From Methanobrevibacter olleyae (lineage in GTDB: Archaea; Methanobacteriota; Methanobacteria; Methanobacteriales; Methanobacteriaceae): a DNA stretch of 64,000 nucleotides. Both the position numbers and the translations under genes were made by a program. The first letter of the stretch is position 1, and the number at the start of each line of letters is the position of its first letter. The stretch lies in contig SUTG01000001.1 of NCBI GenBank assembly GCA_015063035.1, forward strand, positions 62,001-126,000, read 5' to 3'. A model generated the notes under the pieces. The model was not told the origin of the DNA. It searched no databases and worked only from the letters and a program-made list of their open reading frames with translations. Shown here in pieces: positions 19,111-27,155 of this stretch.

Positions 19111-20073
19111 ATTATTAAAATTCAAGCTGTAAAATTCTTTGAAAAAGGTTTTTCCACTCAAAGCTTTGCTTTTGGTGGGGAGGAAGGGCCTGAGAGCTTC
19201 GATAATTCTGTTCTTTATCGTTCAAGCTTACAGAACTATGTAATTGACACTGGAGATGAGGTAATTCTTGTTGACACAGGTGTGCCTAAGGAATCACCGG
19301 AAACAGCACCGAATTATGAAATGGGAATATACACTGGAAGAAGGATTACAGATTATGTCTCCGCATTGAAGGATTTGGGATACGATCCAGAAGATGTTTC
19401 CAAAATCCTAGTTACCCATAAGCATGAAGACCATTCCGGTGAGATTCGCTCTTTCCCAAATGCAAAAGTCTATATCTCTCCAGAAGATGCTGATGCATTG
19501 GGGCTTGAAGGGGACAATATAATTCGTGTCGAATACACTGATGGGGCATACTATAATTTTGAAGCCTCTCTAAAGATAGCAGAAGGCATCCATTTCCTTC
19601 CAGCAAAGGGTCACACTCTTGGAAACAGCATAGTGATTGCTGAGGATGATGGGCTCTTTTACATGATTCATGGAGATTTGACATATACTGATGAGGCTAT
19701 GTATGAAAACAAATTGTCTGTTGTCTATGAAGACATTGGATTGGCTCGTGAAACAATGGACAAGGTAAGGGAGTTCATTAAAGACCATCCGACTGTTTAC
19801 TTGTCTACCCACACTCCTCTTGGACATGAAAACCTTGAGGCAAAAAGGGTTATGGATTTGGACAATCCTCCTGAAACAATAGCTATTGATTATGAAATCG
19901 AGGAAAAGGAATCTACTGGAAAATATGTCTGTTCCATTTGCGGTTATGTATATGATCCTGAAATTGGGGATGAGGAACATGGCATTCCTGCAGGAACTCC
20001 ATTTGAAGACTTGCCTGATGATTGGAAATGTCCAAGATGCAGACAGGATAAGGATAAGTTCAATAAGGCATAA
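19111..20073 (+). CDS. Metallo-beta-lactamase-fold protein with C-terminal rubredoxin domain; non-standard start
   Basis: An MBL-fold hydrolase/oxidoreductase domain carries THKHEDH metal ligands, a GHTLGN motif and HGDL. A complete rubredoxin domain follows (CSICGY ... CPRCRQD, the last ~50 aa). It suggests an electron-transfer or O2/NO/peroxide-detoxifying flavin-free relative of FprA. Strong MBL-type coding ([26 protein letters not shown]) continues far upstream of the first in-frame GTG at 19282. The frame stays open back to a TAA at 19060, yet that stretch holds no ATG, GTG or TTG. The best start is ATT at 19111 or 19114, just after GGGGATG (19102-19108), giving about 320 aa. Otherwise there is a frameshift or sequence error near 19100. 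Confidence 0.75.
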   Translation: MIKIQAVKFFEKGFSTQSFAFGGEEGPESFDNSVLYRSSLQNYVIDTGDEVILVDTGVPKESPETAPNYEMGIYTGRRITDYVSALKDLGYDPEDVSKILVTHKHEDHSGEIRSFPNAKVYISPEDADALGLEGDNIIRVEYTDGAYYNFEASLKIAEGIHFLPAKGHTLGNSIVIAEDDGLFYMIHGDLTYTDEAMYENKLSVVYEDIGLARETMDKVREFIKDHPTVYLSTHTPLGHENLEAKRVMDLDNPPETIAIDYEIEEKESTGKYVCSICGYVYDPEIGDEEHGIPAGTPFEDLPDDWKCPRCRQDKDKFNKA

Positions 20074-20086
20074 TTTATCAAAAGCT

Positions 20087-20193
20087 AATTTATCTATTTT
20101 AAAATAGATTTCTAGTTTAAGGGGTAATCTATTAATTCTAATTTAGCTATTTTAATAATAGATTCTCGTTTAAAGAATAATCTATTATTTTCT
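20087..20193. repeat. Imperfect tandem duplication, 53-nt unit
   Basis: Two diverged copies beginning AATTTA-CTATTTTAA at 20087 and 20140 lie between the MBL-rubredoxin and EFR1 genes. Each contains TCTATTTTA/TAATAGA-type inverted sequences that could form weak hairpins. Confidence 0.65.
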
Positions 20194-20210
20194 TTAAAAA
20201 AGGTTTAAAC

Positions 20211-20969
20211 ATGAAAATATTATATTTCACATCAACAGGGAATAATCTATACATTGCAAAAAACTTAGGTGGAGAGTTATTAAGCATTCCTCAATTGATA
20301 AAGGAAGGCATCTATGCTTTTGAAGATGATGCAATTGGGATTATTTTTCCGGTCTTTTATGCAAATGCTCCAAAGATTGTTAGGGAATTCATTGAAAAGG
20401 CCACCTTTAAAACAGAGTATCTGTTCCTGATTGCTTCATATGGTTCTGATGGAGATCAGAATGCATTTAGAATATTGAAAAAGGCTTTCAAGAAAAAGGG
20501 TTTGGAAGTCAATTATACAAATTCCGTATTGATGGTTGATAACTTTTTGCCAATGTTTGATATGAAAGCGGAAAAGGAAATCAAGAATCAGGCTGAAATT
20601 GACAATCAAATTGAAACAATCAGGAATGATATTGAGTCAAGAAAGGAGTTCCACCTTAAGAAAAGGTCAATTTCTGACATTCCATATATTGAAAGGGTAT
20701 TGGAAGAGGCAATGACCAAAAGATTCCATATAATTGTTGGTGAAGGATGCAGTGATTGCAAGGTATGTGCAAGGATATGCCCTAAGGGGAATGTAGATTT
20801 AAGTGGTGGAAAACCAGTTATTGGTGACGATTGTCTCTTTTGCCTTGGCTGCGTTCACCACTGCAAGGAAAATGTATTCACTATAAACGGTGAGAAAAAT
20901 AGCCAGGAAAGATATTCCAATTCTCATATTAAAGTTTCTGAAATCATTAAAAGCAATAATGTTCTTTAA
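20211..20969 (+). CDS. EFR1-family flavodoxin-ferredoxin fusion
   Basis: A 252-aa electron carrier. The N-terminal flavodoxin-like part starts MKILYFTSTGNNLYIAK, with the FMN phosphate loop STGNN. The C-terminal part has two [4Fe-4S] clusters: CSDCKVCARICPKG and CLFCLGCVHHCKE (from about residue 180). Members of this family are put down as FMN/Fe-S redox proteins of unknown partners. ATG start at 20211 with AAAGG upstream. It is followed, convergently, by a flavodoxin gene on the other strand. Probably cytoplasmic. Confidence 0.8.
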   Translation: MKILYFTSTGNNLYIAKNLGGELLSIPQLIKEGIYAFEDDAIGIIFPVFYANAPKIVREFIEKATFKTEYLFLIASYGSDGDQNAFRILKKAFKKKGLEVNYTNSVLMVDNFLPMFDMKAEKEIKNQAEIDNQIETIRNDIESRKEFHLKKRSISDIPYIERVLEEAMTKRFHIIVGEGCSDCKVCARICPKGNVDLSGGKPVIGDDCLFCLGCVHHCKENVFTINGEKNSQERYSNSHIKVSEIIKSNNVL

Positions 20970-21001
20970 TTTGCTTTTATATTTTTTTAGTCAAATTATT
21001 T

Positions 21002-21019
21002 GTTTGTATATATTCAAAC
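21002..21019. promoter_or_regulatory. Palindrome GTTTG-N8-CAAAC between convergent genes
   Basis: GTTTG TATATATT CAAAC followed by TATT resembles the palindromes at 19053 and 23610. It lies between the 3' ends of two convergent genes, so an operator role here is doubtful; it may instead be part of a terminator. Confidence 0.25.
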
Positions 21020-21055
21020 TATTGTCAAATTTAAAAATATAGGAAAATGAATTGT

Positions 21056-21520
21056 TTATTCATTTACCCAATTGATAATCTCATCGTCACTTTCTCTGCC
21101 GTATAATCTTCTTCCAGCTTTCCAATTAGCTTGCGGATAAGCGTTTTTCAAGTCGTTTTCACAACCGCTTATTCCAGTTCCGCCAGAGGTGCAGAAAGCG
21201 ATTGCAGTCTTTCCGGCAATGTCGATGCTTTCAATGAAAGTGTTGATTATTGTAGGTGCAGTGTACCACCATACCGGAAAACCGATGAGAATTGTATCAT
21301 ATTCAGCGACATCGATTGTTTCCTTGATTGGAGGCCTGAATGACTTGTCATTCATTTCAATTGTTGATCTGCTGTTTTTGTCCATATAATCCAAGTCTGC
21401 TGCGGTATATGGAGTTTCAGGAGCAATTTCAAAAATGTCTGCATCAAGTGCGTCTGCCACTTTTTCAGCCACTCTTTTGGTCACTCCGCTTGCTGAGAAA
21501 TAAGTTACTAAAGTTTTCAT
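21056..21520 (-). CDS. Flavodoxin
   Basis: A 154-aa flavodoxin-fold protein. The FMN phosphate-binding loop is TYFSASGVTKRVAE at residues 6-19, and GFPVWWYTAPTII (about 84-96) and CTSGGTGISG (about 118-127) form the isoalloxazine-binding loops. This is the variant common in anaerobes, related to YqjP/flavodoxin_4 proteins. It would shuttle electrons in the cytoplasm. Start at 21520 with AAGGTG six bases upstream. It lies immediately downstream of an aldo/keto reductase gene in the same orientation (57 bases), so co-transcription is likely. Confidence 0.85.
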   Translation of the reverse strand: MKTLVTYFSASGVTKRVAEKVADALDADIFEIAPETPYTAADLDYMDKNSRSTIEMNDKSFRPPIKETIDVAEYDTILIGFPVWWYTAPTIINTFIESIDIAGKTAIAFCTSGGTGISGCENDLKNAYPQANWKAGRRLYGRESDDEIINWVNE

Positions 21521-21577
21521 TTTTTCACCTTCTAATTCTAATCTTTTCTTAAGGTTTTTTCATTTTTTTCAATTTAT

Positions 21578-22414
21578 TTATTTAAAATTGGAAATGCTTT
21601 CTACAAATTCAGGTGTGTCAATAGAAGCTATTGGAACACCTGTTTCCAATTCCTTGATCTTTTCCATATCCTCATTTGATAATTCAAAGTCAAAAATGTT
21701 GATGTTTTCCTGAACCCTTTCATCTTTGATTGATTTTGGAAATACAATTATTCCCCTTTGTGCAATCCATCTTAAGATTACTTGAGCTGGACTTTTATTG
21801 TATTTTTCAGCTATTTCCTTTAGGATAGGATTTTGGAAGATATTGTCTCTTCCTTCTGCAAGAGGGCCCCATGCCTCTACTTTACATCCATATTTTTCAT
21901 AGAACTCCTCAATTCCATCTTGCTGATAGTAGGGGTTCACTTCAATCTGATTTACCATTGGAGAAATTTCATTATGTTTTGCCAAATTGACAAAACGACT
22001 TTTTGTAAAGTTTGACACTCCTATGGCTTTTACTTTACCTTCCTTATAGAGGTCTTCAAATGCTCTCCAAGTGGCAAACACATCCCCAATGTTTTGATGT
22101 ATGAGGTATAAGTCTATGTAATCAGTTCCAAGCTTTTTTAGGGATTCCTCACAAGCCATTTTAGCTTCTTCATAGCCATGGTCGCTATGCCAGATTTTTG
22201 TTGTAATGAACAGTTCTTCCCTTGGGATTCCACTTTCCTTGATGGCTTCACCAACTTCCTTTTCATTGTAATATGCTTGTGCAGTGTCTATGTGCCTGTA
22301 ACCGTTTTCAAGTGCAGTCAACACTGCATCTTTAGTGTTTTGTGGAGGGACTTGAAATACTCCAAATCCTAATTGAGGCACTTCTATGCCGTTTGATAAA
22401 CTAATGTATTCCAT
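21578..22414 (-). CDS. Aldo/keto reductase
   Basis: A 278-aa NADPH-dependent aldo/keto reductase of the 2,5-diketogluconate reductase-like group. The catalytic tetrad is recognisable: Asp in GYRHIDTAQAYYNE, Tyr in the same stretch, Lys in ITTKIW and His in LYLIHQN. The C-terminal part carries the VFPKSIKDERVQEN cofactor motif. Physiological substrate unknown; such enzymes reduce reactive aldehydes. AAAGGTGAT precedes the ATG at 22414. It sits between another aldo/keto reductase upstream and a flavodoxin downstream. Confidence 0.88.
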   Translation of the reverse strand: MEYISLSNGIEVPQLGFGVFQVPPQNTKDAVLTALENGYRHIDTAQAYYNEKEVGEAIKESGIPREELFITTKIWHSDHGYEEAKMACEESLKKLGTDYIDLYLIHQNIGDVFATWRAFEDLYKEGKVKAIGVSNFTKSRFVNLAKHNEISPMVNQIEVNPYYQQDGIEEFYEKYGCKVEAWGPLAEGRDNIFQNPILKEIAEKYNKSPAQVILRWIAQRGIIVFPKSIKDERVQENINIFDFELSNEDMEKIKELETGVPIASIDTPEFVESISNFK

Positions 22415-22460
22415 TCTATCACCTTTTATGTTTCATAATACTTGATAAATTTATATTTTT

Positions 22461-23570
22461 TTATTCAAAGCAATCAACAACATCCTTCAATAAATCAGGT
22501 ATATTAAGTTTTTGGGTGCAGATTGCCATACAGGATTCACATTCTGTGCATGCGGATGCCGGTGCATTTGCAGCTGCGGTTGTTCCATAGATTGCATGCA
22601 ATGAAGGAAGTGAATACATCTTTTCACTGTTGTACAATTCAAAGAAATCAGGTATAGGTATTCCTGCTGGACATTCCTTTAGGCAATATCCGCAGTAACT
22701 GCAGTCTATTGCAATGAGTTCCTTGATTTCATTTGCCATTGAAAGCACGAATTTGTTTTCCTCTTCGCTCATAGGTTCAAATGGCTTGAACACTTCGCAG
22801 TTCTCTTTCATCTGCTGGAGGTTTCCTACACCACTTAAAACCACTTTGACATTTTCATGGCTTGCTGCAAATCTTAAGGCGGCTTCAACTAAAGTCATTC
22901 CTTTATCTTGGAACTTTTCTTTTATGTTATCTGGAAGGTTGTATAATGTTCCACCTTTTATAGGTTCCATTACAATCACTTCCTTGCCGTATTTTTCACA
23001 GATTTCATAATTCTTTCTTGATTCGGTAAGTTTGCTTTCCCAATCGAGATAGTTCAATTGAAGCTGCACTACATCTATTGCATCGCCGTATTTTTCAAGG
23101 ATCTCCTCAAGCAAGTCCGCCCTATCATGGTAACTGATACCTATTTTCTTGGCTATTCCTTCCTCTTTCATTTTCTTTATGTAATTGAAGCTGTTGCAGT
23201 TTTCAGCTATTTGAAGGAATGATTCATTGATATTGTGGATAAGCAATACATCAAAGAAATCTGTTCCCAATCTTTCAAGCATGATATCTACAAATTTTTG
23301 GTTATCCTCTTCACTTGTTAAAGCCCATGTAGGTATCTTATCTGCTATCTTAAATGATTCTCTTGGATATCTTTCCACAAGTCCAATCTTTAAGGCAGCT
23401 TCTGAAGCGCCATTGTGGTATGCATAGGAGGTGTCAAAGTAGTTGAAACCTTGATCCATATAATAGTCAATCATTTCTGTAACATCATCGTAATTTATGG
23501 AACTTGGATTGTTTTCATCTTCCAAATCCAATCTCATAGCTCCAAATCCAAACATAACATCATCGCTCAT
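22461..23570 (-). CDS. Aldo/keto reductase with C-terminal 4Fe-4S ferredoxin domain
   Basis: An aldo/keto reductase barrel (FDTSYAYHNG near residue 46, LIHNI near 112) is fused to a C-terminal iron-sulfur domain with CSYCGYCLKECPAG and CTECESCMAICTQKL. The fusion implies electrons from ferredoxin-type clusters instead of, or as well as, NADPH. An upstream in-frame GTG at 23579 is part of the AGGTG ribosome binding site, so ATG at 23570 is chosen (369 aa). The gene diverges from a MarR regulator across 200 bases that hold a palindromic site. It probably forms an operon with the next aldo/keto reductase and flavodoxin. Confidence 0.85.
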   Translation of the reverse strand: MSDDVMFGFGAMRLDLEDENNPSSINYDDVTEMIDYYMDQGFNYFDTSYAYHNGASEAALKIGLVERYPRESFKIADKIPTWALTSEEDNQKFVDIMLERLGTDFFDVLLIHNINESFLQIAENCNSFNYIKKMKEEGIAKKIGISYHDRADLLEEILEKYGDAIDVVQLQLNYLDWESKLTESRKNYEICEKYGKEVIVMEPIKGGTLYNLPDNIKEKFQDKGMTLVEAALRFAASHENVKVVLSGVGNLQQMKENCEVFKPFEPMSEEENKFVLSMANEIKELIAIDCSYCGYCLKECPAGIPIPDFFELYNSEKMYSLPSLHAIYGTTAAANAPASACTECESCMAICTQKLNIPDLLKDVVDCFE

Positions 23571-23609
23571 AATTGTCACCTAATTGCATTAAATTAAATT
23601 GAATATAAT

Positions 23610-23632
23610 ATAGTTTATAATATTTAAACTAT
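23610..23632. promoter_or_regulatory. Palindromic operator candidate between divergent AKR and MarR genes
   Basis: ATAGTTTA (23610-23617) and TAAACTAT (23625-23632) form an 8-bp inverted repeat around a 7-base A/T spacer. A second half-site, ATAGTTTATAT, lies near 23720 closer to the MarR start. The location between a MarR gene and a divergent oxidoreductase operon is the classical place for a MarR autoregulatory operator. Confidence 0.5.
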
Positions 23633-23769
23633 TTTTAAAAATATTATATTTGATATAATATATAAATCTTTCTTAAGGAAACAGTTGTCTAATGAAAATA
23701 TTTAAATATATGGAAAAATATAGTTTATATAATGATAATTTTAATATATTGCTTTAAATAGGTGTAAAT

Positions 23770-24225
23770 ATGGAATTGCCTAATCAGTTTATTAATGAAG
23801 AGCCAGAAAACATCCGGATTTATCATTTTGTAGAGGAATTGGTGGGAAGCTTTAGAAATTACATTGATGAGGAATTCGTTGATGATGACATAAGCATGGT
23901 TGAGCTTCCATTCCTGCTTAGAATAAGGTTTTCAACTGAAGGAACCCAAAAGGAATTGGTGAATCTATTCAAGGTCAGTGATGGCTATACCGCTAAGCTT
24001 CTAAGGAGATTTGAAGTGGCTGGTCTTATTAATAGAATAGAAGATCCATCTAATAGACGTAGAAAATTAGTTAAATTAACTGATCAAGGCGTTAAAAGAA
24101 CTGATAAGATATTAAAATACATCGATTACTGGGAAGATACAGTGATGGATGGAATCGATGAGGATGAGAGAAAAGTCTTGAAAAAATCCTTATTGAAGCT
24201 GGTTTTAAACATTGGGAACCTTTGA
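23770..24225 (+). CDS. MarR-family transcriptional regulator
   Basis: A 151-aa winged-helix regulator. The DNA-binding region spans TQKELVNLFKVSDGYTAKLL and RRFEVAGLINRIEDPSNRR, the normal MarR helix-turn-helix and wing. Start at 23770 after AGGTG. It is transcribed away from the aldo/keto reductase operon and is expected to repress that operon and itself through the palindrome at 23610. No Cys is available for thiol-based sensing. It differs clearly from the MarR at 17844. Confidence 0.85.
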   Translation: MELPNQFINEEPENIRIYHFVEELVGSFRNYIDEEFVDDDISMVELPFLLRIRFSTEGTQKELVNLFKVSDGYTAKLLRRFEVAGLINRIEDPSNRRRKLVKLTDQGVKRTDKILKYIDYWEDTVMDGIDEDERKVLKKSLLKLVLNIGNL

Positions 24226-24290
24226 TCTAAATATATTTGTCGATATTGAAGTTGGTTTTAAACATTGGGAATCTTTGATTTAAGGATATC
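24192..24290. repeat. Tandem copy of the MarR gene 3' end (53-nt unit)
   Basis: The last bases of the MarR gene, from ATTGAAGCTGGTTTTAAACA at 24192 through its stop, are repeated at 24245 with a few substitutions. The second copy lies outside the reading frame and is noncoding, so the duplication arose at the gene end. Confidence 0.85.
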
Positions 24291-24291
24291 A

Positions 24292-24903
24292 TTATGGATG
24301 TATTTTTTCAATGGCTTCAGAAGGACAGTTTTCATAACATAAACCGCAATGCAAGCAATGGTTTTGAGCTATTTCAAATGGAGTTCCCTCTGATATTACT
24401 TGTTGCGGGCATAAGTCCTTGCATATTCCACATTCAATGCATTCTTCACTTATTTTATATCCTTTTTCTTTTGTTTTCCAATCGCCAATACTGAATTTTT
24501 CTCTATAAATTGGCTTTTGAGTCAGATCAAAGACTTCAATTTCCCCTTTTTCTATACAAAATGGCTCTAGGATATAGCGTGCATCACCAGGATAGACATT
24601 ATTCATGTATCTGTTTTCTTCAAACATTTTATCTATCCATTCCTTCTGGTTGTCTAATTTTTTAGCCATTCCAGTAATGCGTATGGATTTATTGTCCTTT
24701 AAGTTCAAATAGCTTACCTGAGGATGAGCAATAATCTCTTTATAGACGTCTTTTCCTCGTGCAGTTAGGAAATACACCGTTTCATCGTCAATAAGCATTA
24801 TGTCTATTATCCTGCTTTGGGGATTTCCATCTTCATCAACAGTGCTTAACACTCCGTCTATCACTTCTCTTACTTGCCTTAAACAATCTTTTTTACTAAT
24901 CAT
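24292..24903 (-). CDS. Pyridoxamine-phosphate-oxidase-like flavin protein fused to 2x[4Fe-4S] ferredoxin
   Basis: A 203-aa protein. The N-terminal split-barrel PNPOx-like domain (about 1-130; DGNPQSRIIDIMLIDDETVYF then TARGKDVYK) normally binds FMN or F420. Two ferredoxin clusters close the protein: CIECGICKDLCPQQ and CLHCGLCYENCPSE. It should be a small flavin/Fe-S oxidoreductase; substrate unknown. Start ATG at 24903. It ends next to the duplicated 3' tail of the MarR gene and is convergent with it. Confidence 0.8.
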   Translation of the reverse strand: MISKKDCLRQVREVIDGVLSTVDEDGNPQSRIIDIMLIDDETVYFLTARGKDVYKEIIAHPQVSYLNLKDNKSIRITGMAKKLDNQKEWIDKMFEENRYMNNVYPGDARYILEPFCIEKGEIEVFDLTQKPIYREKFSIGDWKTKEKGYKISEECIECGICKDLCPQQVISEGTPFEIAQNHCLHCGLCYENCPSEAIEKIHP

Positions 24904-24912
24904 TTTTATCAG

Positions 24913-25036
<124 letters not shown>

Positions 25037-26053
25037 TTAAGGGAGGATTGAATTTTTCTCATCCTCATTTTCCAATTTAAACACTATTTTACCTTTAGCT
25101 TCATTCGATTCCATTAATTTATGTGCATCACTCATATTTTCCAACGAATTAAACACTTTAGAAATTGCTGGCTTAATGTTGTGGTCTATGATGAATTCAA
25201 ACATTTCGTCGATTGTCTTTTGGTTAGGGTAATTGCTATAGAATCCTGTCAGATACCTTCCATTCGGAACCCCTGTTATTGGATCAAATTCTTTAATGTA
25301 ATCCTCTCCGCCAAGCAATCCTGTAACGCAGATTATTCCCCTAAATTTTAAGGCATTCATGGAATCATTCAATGCACTTGCACCAATAAAATCCAATATT
25401 TTTTCTACTCCTTCCGGAAATATTTTTAGAATCTCTGAAGAGATTTCTCCATTGTCAATTATTGCATAATCCACACCAAGATTTTCCAGTCTGCTTATTC
25501 CATCTTCATTTCTGCTTGTTGCAATAATTGTGCATCCAATTGATTTGGCTAATTGAATTGCACTTAGGCCTGCTGCACTAGTTCCCCCTCTAATCAAAAG
25601 AACGTCTTCCTTTTTCAAGTCTAGACATTCAAATAATGAACCGAATGCAGTAAAATAAGTTTCTGGAATAGCTATCAGCTCTTCAAGGCTAAGTTTTTCT
25701 AAAATGTCATCCTTTATCTTGAAAGTGTTTTTTGTTGGAATCAATGTATATTCAGCATAACTTCCATCAAAGGACCTTCCCATTCCGCCCATTAGGCAAC
25801 ATACAATATCCCCTTTTTTAAATGGGCTATTTGATGGGTCTATTATTTCCCCTACACATTCTATTCCTGGGATTCTAGGAAGCTTAATATAAGGTTCATC
25901 AGCTTCATAATCTCTTAAGATCACTTCAGAGCGATTGATGCCAAAACCATTTACCTTAACAATCACTTTGTCTTCTTCAATTTTGGGCATCGGAACATCT
26001 GTCACTTTCAGATCTTCTGCCTTACAGGTCTTTTCAAGAACTATTGCTTTCAT
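25037..26053 (-). CDS. Zinc-type / quinone-oxidoreductase-like MDR dehydrogenase
   Basis: A medium-chain dehydrogenase/reductase of 338 aa. The GroES-like N-terminal domain has the PRIPGIECVGEI motif, and the Rossmann domain has LIRGGTSAAGLSAIQLAKSIG. The usual structural-zinc Cys cluster is absent, so it is nearer the quinone oxidoreductase branch. GTG at 26062 belongs to the AGGTG ribosome binding site; ATG at 26053 is the start. It follows the radical SAM gene by 16 bases on the same strand and is probably co-transcribed with the peptide and maturase genes, so it could be a tailoring enzyme or an unrelated passenger. Confidence 0.82.
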   Translation of the reverse strand: MKAIVLEKTCKAEDLKVTDVPMPKIEEDKVIVKVNGFGINRSEVILRDYEADEPYIKLPRIPGIECVGEIIDPSNSPFKKGDIVCCLMGGMGRSFDGSYAEYTLIPTKNTFKIKDDILEKLSLEELIAIPETYFTAFGSLFECLDLKKEDVLLIRGGTSAAGLSAIQLAKSIGCTIIATSRNEDGISRLENLGVDYAIIDNGEISSEILKIFPEGVEKILDFIGASALNDSMNALKFRGIICVTGLLGGEDYIKEFDPITGVPNGRYLTGFYSNYPNQKTIDEMFEFIIDHNIKPAISKVFNSLENMSDAHKLMESNEAKGKIVFKLENEDEKNSILP

Positions 26054-26069
26054 TTTATTCACCTTTTAA

Positions 26070-27095
26070 TTAAAGTTCCTTCCAGCATTGTGGATCGGGG
26101 GAATAAGGATTATGAGTGTAGCCATAGCTTACGGATGGGCAGCCTCTGCAGAATCTTAACAATTCACATTTTGAACATTTCTCAAACTTATCATATTGCC
26201 TGTAGTAATTCATTCTTTTTCCAGTGAAAATATCATAAATGCTCTCAGATAATGCATTTCCAACTTTACTTTCCATTCTACGGCAAGCATAAACATCTCC
26301 ATTAGGCAAAATTGTTAAATGCCCTATCCCACAATTGCATCCATCATAGATGACATTTTCATCAAGATTCTTTGGAATTTTAAAGAGGCCCTCTTCATAT
26401 AGGTAAAGTGTCCATAAGTGGTCTTTTAAACTAAACTTGGTTTCGCTATTATCGTATTTTTCATATAGCTTAAAGCAGTTATCCAATAATTCCCTATATT
26501 CATTTGCTGTCATCTGCGCACTTTTTTCCAAGCTTGTAGGGCAATATCTGGCAAATGTAAATAGGTCGGCCTTATATTCTACAGCCTTTTCTATTATTCC
26601 AGGAATTTCATCGATATTTGTCTTTGAGACGGTTGTCATGATGTTTGCATGGATTCCTGCATTTTTCAATGGGGCTATTTTTTCAAGGGTTGTATAAAAT
26701 GATCCTTCTTTTCTAAAGTAATCATGAGTTTCCTTAAGTCCATCCAGTGACAATTGATAAAATCTGCAGCCGTATGATGCCAAATCCTGACAAACATCTT
26801 CATTTAGGTGAAATGGGTTGCCTAGTATTCCAAAAGGAGTTTTATTTTCCTTTAAGAATTCAAGAATTTTCCAAAAGTCTGGGTGCAATATAGGGTCTCC
26901 CCCAGTTATTGTAAAAAAAGCCTTTCTATTAGATTTTTCACACATATCATAACAATTATGGAATACTTTCATTACCTTTTCATAGCTCATTGTTATGATT
27001 GGTTTATTGTTTTCTTCTGAAAAAATGTAGCAATGCTTGCATCTTTGGTCACAGTCATCAGTTATATGAAATTGAAAAGGGAAAAATTCTGTCAT
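26070..27095 (-). CDS. Radical SAM/SPASM peptide maturase (ACGX-type system)
   Basis: A radical SAM enzyme with CDQRCKHCY (CX3CX2C) right after FQFHITDD and a GGDP motif. The C-terminal SPASM region has CNCGIGHLTILPNGDVYACRR and KCSKCELLRFCRGC, ligands for auxiliary [4Fe-4S] clusters. Such enzymes install thioether or C-C crosslinks in ribosomal peptides. The neighbouring gene encodes a Cys-repeat peptide, matching the family pairing that TIGRFAM/NCBIfam names the ACGX system (from memory). The frame also has an ATG at 27134, but that lies in the loop of a hairpin without a ribosome binding site. ATG at 27095 (341 aa) gives the family-like N-terminus MTEFFPFQFHIT. Confidence 0.85.
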   Translation of the reverse strand: MTEFFPFQFHITDDCDQRCKHCYIFSEENNKPIITMSYEKVMKVFHNCYDMCEKSNRKAFFTITGGDPILHPDFWKILEFLKENKTPFGILGNPFHLNEDVCQDLASYGCRFYQLSLDGLKETHDYFRKEGSFYTTLEKIAPLKNAGIHANIMTTVSKTNIDEIPGIIEKAVEYKADLFTFARYCPTSLEKSAQMTANEYRELLDNCFKLYEKYDNSETKFSLKDHLWTLYLYEEGLFKIPKNLDENVIYDGCNCGIGHLTILPNGDVYACRRMESKVGNALSESIYDIFTGKRMNYYRQYDKFEKCSKCELLRFCRGCPSVSYGYTHNPYSPDPQCWKEL

Positions 27096-27119
27096 TTTTA
27101 GTCCACAAAAAAATAAGAG

Positions 27120-27145
27120 ATTCCTTAATTTCATAATTAAGGAAT
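27120..27145 (-). terminator. Hairpin with T-tract between precursor peptide and maturase
   Basis: ATTCCTTAATT (27120-27130) and AATTAAGGAAT (27135-27145) form an 11-bp perfect inverted repeat with a 4-base loop. Read on the minus strand it is followed by CTCTTATTTTTTT. It sits just after the precursor stop codon and overlaps the first possible start codon of the maturase, so it would act as a partial terminator or attenuator. Confidence 0.6.
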
Positions 27146-27155
27146 GGTTTTTAAT

